This document shows positions 14,766-14,819 of a stretch of DNA of 14,819 nucleotides, one piece after another. Location of the stretch: the NCBI GenBank assembly GCA_030146295.1, contig JASLCD010000142.1, positions 1 to 14,819 of the forward strand, read 5' to 3'. How positions within the stretch are numbered: the stretch's first letter is position 1; every line of letters begins with the position of its first letter. The stretch is from Chryseobacterium sp. GTDB lineage: Bacteria; Bacteroidota; Bacteroidia; Flavobacteriales; Weeksellaceae. The position numbers and the translations under genes were made by a program. The notes beneath the pieces were generated by a model. That model worked only from the letters and a program-made list of their open reading frames with translations, made no database searches and had not been told where the DNA came from.

Positions 14766-14819
14766 TGGTTTCTCCAGGAATCGAACCAGGGACACATGGA
14801 TTTTCAATCCATTGCTCTA
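14766..14819 (-). tRNA. tRNA-Phe (GAA), 3' part; 5' end beyond the right edge
   Basis: On the minus strand the sequence runs from T20 in the D-loop to the discriminator A73 at 14766. The anticodon stem ATGGA/TCCAT encloses loop TTGAAAA, giving anticodon GAA (Phe). The TTCGATT T-loop and the acceptor strand AGAAACC are clear. CCA is not encoded (CTTGA follows A73). The T-stem CCTGG/CCTGG has a T-T mismatch at 51-63. The missing 5' part should read GGTTTCT..., as seen at the left end of the window. Confidence 0.93.

Noticed and set aside
1..14819. CRISPR array, IS element or integrase
   Set aside because: No regularly spaced repeats, transposase-like frame, terminal inverted repeats or recombinase motifs were seen on either strand.

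Overview
The window looks like an accessory type VI secretion (T6SS) cargo locus from a flavobacterium, probably near Chryseobacterium/Elizabethkingia. The reasons are a TssD-type (Bacteroidetes T6SS-iii) Hcp, a Bacteroidetes-style VgrG, a DUF4280 PAAR-like protein, promoters of the TTG-N20-TAnnTTTG type, A/T-rich start regions without strong Shine-Dalgarno sequences, a YGQ-type signal peptide and a DUF3472 lipoprotein. No sheath, baseplate or membrane-complex genes are present. This is a tube/spike plus effector module that would depend on core T6SS genes elsewhere.

Layout. Both window ends lie inside tRNA-Phe genes on the minus strand: 18 nt of a 5' end at the left and 54 nt of a 3' end at the right. 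The left tRNA has a good promoter at 60-90. Positions 91-500 hold no convincing gene, only a possible 29-codon minus-strand ORF. The plus-strand run then begins: tssD/hcp (562-966, own -7 box, followed by a strong hairpin terminator), vgrG (1097-2977), a toxin gene one base behind it (2979-4322) with a YkuD/Tlde1-like His...SxGC signature, an overlapping two-TM immunity candidate (4313-4555), and an A/T-rich patch with two more small membrane proteins and the relic tail of a second toxin gene (4556-5400). A 264-aa cytosolic adaptor candidate (5408-6202) precedes a 1410-aa PAAR-like polymorphic effector (6221-10453). Two paralogous exported proteins (10469-11713 and 11750-13030) follow as immunity candidates. 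A bidirectional terminator (13146-13177) separates this run from a minus-strand DUF3472 lipoprotein (13195-14541).

Working model (inference). TssD builds the tube and VgrG plus the DUF4280 protein build the spike tip. Two effectors aimed at the periplasm are loaded: a VgrG-linked L,D-transpeptidase/carboxypeptidase-like enzyme, and a PAAR-fused enzyme with a GH19 glycoside hydrolase and a TIGR02594/NlpC-P60-like peptidase in tandem. Together they would attack peptide and glycan parts of peptidoglycan. The small membrane proteins and the lipoprotein/periplasmic pair would protect the producer. In both effectors the delivery half is less A/T-rich than the toxin half, and the second toxin tail relic supports repeated replacement of toxin-immunity cassettes.
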